64,000 nucleotides of DNA from the NCBI RefSeq assembly GCF_900113115.1, contig NZ_FOOF01000001.1, forward strand, positions 62,001 to 126,000, read 5' to 3'. Shown here in pieces: positions 62,563-64,000 of the stretch (its first letter is position 1; each line of letters begins with the position of its first letter). Made by a program: the position numbers and the translations under genes. This stretch comes from Duganella sp. CF458 (GTDB taxonomy: Bacteria > Pseudomonadota > Gammaproteobacteria > Burkholderiales > Burkholderiaceae_D). The notes under the pieces were generated by a model, which was given only the letters and a program-made list of their open reading frames with translations, did not search any database and was not told the origin of the DNA.

Positions 62563-64000
62563 TCAGGCGCTGCGTCGTTGGCGCAGTTGCAGGCGTTGTG
62601 CGGCGCCGCCGATTGCACGGTCCAGCAGCGGACCAAGCACTTCCAGCGATTGCGGCGACAGGATGGTCTCGTGCGAGCAGTGCGCCAGATGGTGCACTTC
62701 CAGGTCCGGCACATGCCTGCGCCAGGCCTCGAGCGGGCGGATGTAGCCGGGCAGCGACTGGCCGGCGATGAACAGCGTGACCGGACCGTCGTAGTCCGGC
62801 GTGCGCGTTTGCGCCAGCAGGCGCACCGCGTCGCGGTAGTTGGCGAATACCTGCTCCAGCATCGCCTCCTTCTCCTGGCGCAGCACCTCGTCGGTTTCGC
62901 CTTCGTAGGCATCTCCCAACAGGCGCTCCTGCTCGCGTTCCGCCCCCAACGCCGCTTCCGCGCCTTGCGGGTCGGTCCAGTCGTGCACCTCGGCCGGGTA
63001 GGTATCCAGCAGGCCGAGGAAGCTGACTTCCTCGCCTTGCGCGCGCAAGCGCTCGGCCACGCCATACGCGACGGTGCCGCCCAGCGAGTAGCCCAGCAGG
63101 TAGTACGGCCCTGTTGCCTGTACTCCGCGCACGATCTCCACCTGGCGCTCCAGCAATTCCTCCATGTTTGCGCTGGACGCCACCAGGCCGAGCGGACGCG
63201 GCGACTGCAGGCCGACGATGGCCCTGCCTCCACCAATGTAGCGCGACAACACGCTGTACTGCCAGGCGAAGCCCGAGCCGGGATAGAAGCAGATCAGCGG
63301 CGGGCCTTCGCCCTGGCGCAGCTGGATCACTTGATCGAAGCCGTCGTTGCCGAAATCGTTGACCATGCCCTGGCTGTTCAACAGGGCGGCCAGCCGCGCC
63401 ACGGTCGACGCGGTCATCACCTGGCCGACCGTGATACGGCGTTGCAAGGTGCGCCGCACTTCGGCCGCCAGCTTCATGGCCAGCAGCGAGTGGCCGCCGA
63501 TGGCAAAGAAATCGTCGTCGGCGCCGACTGCCTCCAGCCCCAGCACACGCCCGAACACGTCAGCCAGGCGCTGTTCCAGGCCGCGCGCGGGAGCCCGGCC
63601 AGCCTCCTTGCTGCCACGTGCCGGCAGCGGCAGCGCCTTGCGATCGAGCTTGCCGTTGGCGCTGAGCGGCAGCCGCTCCAGCTCCAGCACGGCCACCGGC
63701 ACCATATGGGCCGGCAAGCGTGCCGCCAATGCGCTGCGCAACTGCGCACTATCCGGGCGCGTATCGGGCGCGGCCACCACATAGGCCAGCAGCTGGCGCG
63801 CATCCGCGCCGCCGCTATCCCCGCCCAGCACCGCGGCGTGCACCACCGCTTCGGCGACACCGGGCTGTTCGCGCAAGACCGCCTCGATTTCACCCAGCTC
63901 GATGCGCTGCCCACGGATCTTGACCTGGTCGTCCGCGCGGCCCAGGTATTCCACCACGCCGCCTTCCAGCCAGCGCACCATGTCGCCGGTGCGATACAGC
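62563..64000 (-). CDS. NRPS terminal module: adenylation end, carrier protein, thioesterase (5' end outside window)
   Basis: The frame is open to the window edge. Order from the edge: A7 motif [11 protein letters not shown]8 [17 protein letters not shown]10 [10 protein letters not shown], then a peptidyl carrier protein with [13 protein letters not shown] (phosphopantetheine Ser), then a type I thioesterase with GYSLGG and terminal His in HCSHETI. It releases the finished peptide from the assembly line, as EntF does. With EntS next door the product is probably a siderophore; the substrate-selecting part of the A domain lies outside the window. Confidence 0.93.
   Translation of the reverse strand, partial: LYRTGDMVRWLEGGVVEYLGRADDQVKIRGQRIELGEIEAVLREQPGVAEAVVHAAVLGGDSGGADARQLLAYVVAAPDTRPDSAQLRSALAARLPAHMVPVAVLELERLPLSANGKLDRKALPLPARGSKEAGRAPARGLEQRLADVFGRVLGLEAVGADDDFFAIGGHSLLAMKLAAEVRRTLQRRITVGQVMTASTVARLAALLNSQGMVNDFGNDGFDQVIQLRQGEGPPLICFYPGSGFAWQYSVLSRYIGGGRAIVGLQSPRPLGLVASSANMEELLERQVEIVRGVQATGPYYLLGYSLGGTVAYGVAERLRAQGEEVSFLGLLDTYPAEVHDWTDPQGAEAALGAEREQERLLGDAYEGETDEVLRQEKEAMLEQVFANYRDAVRLLAQTRTPDYDGPVTLFIAGQSLPGYIRPLEAWRRHVPDLEVHHLAHCSHETILSPQSLEVLGPLLDRAIGGAAQRLQLRQRRSA

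Overview
The window is high-GC DNA, densely packed with genes. It looks like a chromosomal segment of a betaproteobacterium of the order Burkholderiales, most likely the Massilia/Duganella/Janthinobacterium group of Oxalobacteraceae. I infer this from the gene content (PEP-CTERM/exosortase genes, many two-component and cyclic-di-GMP proteins, DUF1501/DUF1800 pair, several tripartite efflux systems) and protein style; no rRNA or tRNA is present to confirm it. I see no tRNA, rRNA, CRISPR array, transposase or phage module. No gap between genes reaches 300 bases; the largest (about 4088-4326, 58251-58433, 28394-28566) hold the inverted repeats or promoters listed.

Layout. 1-1665: 3' part of a chemoreceptor. 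1662-4087: two-gene ABC exporter. 4.3-6.8 kb: TPR-GGDEF diguanylate cyclase and a helical-repeat lipoprotein. 6.8-10.9 kb: small membrane proteins, an M29-like peptidase, DUF418 and DUF6404 proteins. 10.9-13.6 kb: a LysR regulator divergent from a phytanoyl-CoA-dioxygenase-like enzyme and a TIM-barrel isomerase. 13.6-18.4 kb: a string of ten or so small, mostly unrecognised genes that looks like a variable region. 18.4-21.1 kb: class III (anaerobic) ribonucleotide reductase operon with two NrdR boxes, in which the glycyl-radical tail is encoded by a separate 57-codon gene. 21.2-22.9 kb: small genes and a CPBP protease. 22.9-26.7 kb: CHASE histidine kinase, HD-GYP response regulator with a degenerate receiver, and a Cys-rich protein. 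26.8-28.4 kb: OhrR-type peroxide sensor with a promoter-embedded operator, and a secreted alpha/beta hydrolase carrying a similar box.

28.6-33.4 kb: operon of M1 peptidase, DUF6702 protein and TonB-dependent receptor. 33.4-36.4 kb: 2OG-Fe dioxygenase, hybrid kinase, double-receiver regulator, tiny membrane protein. 36.5-39.2 kb: DUF1501/DUF1800 pair. 39.3-45.5 kb: RND efflux operon (outer membrane factor, adaptor, pump) plus a GyrI-like protein. 45.5-49.2 kb: compact single-substrate exosortase system (VIT/vWA PEP-CTERM protein, exosortase, EpsI-like protein), with a strong hairpin over the first start codon. 49.2-53.4 kb: EmrAB/NodT-type efflux operon. 53.4-55.9 kb: HPII-type catalase with a DUF883 protein. 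56.1-58.3 kb: very Ala-rich protein with a 24-residue repeat. 58.4-61.3 kb: branched-chain amino acid type binding protein, LysR regulator and a 3-oxoadipate enol-lactonase-like hydrolase. 61.3-64.0 kb: EntS-type siderophore exporter and the 3' end of a terminal NRPS module, i.e. the edge of a probable siderophore cluster.

The best leads are the split anaerobic ribonucleotide reductase, the dedicated exosortase triad with its start-codon hairpin, the OhrR-like regulator with a matching box in front of an esterase rather than an ohr gene, and the repeat-rich 722-residue protein.
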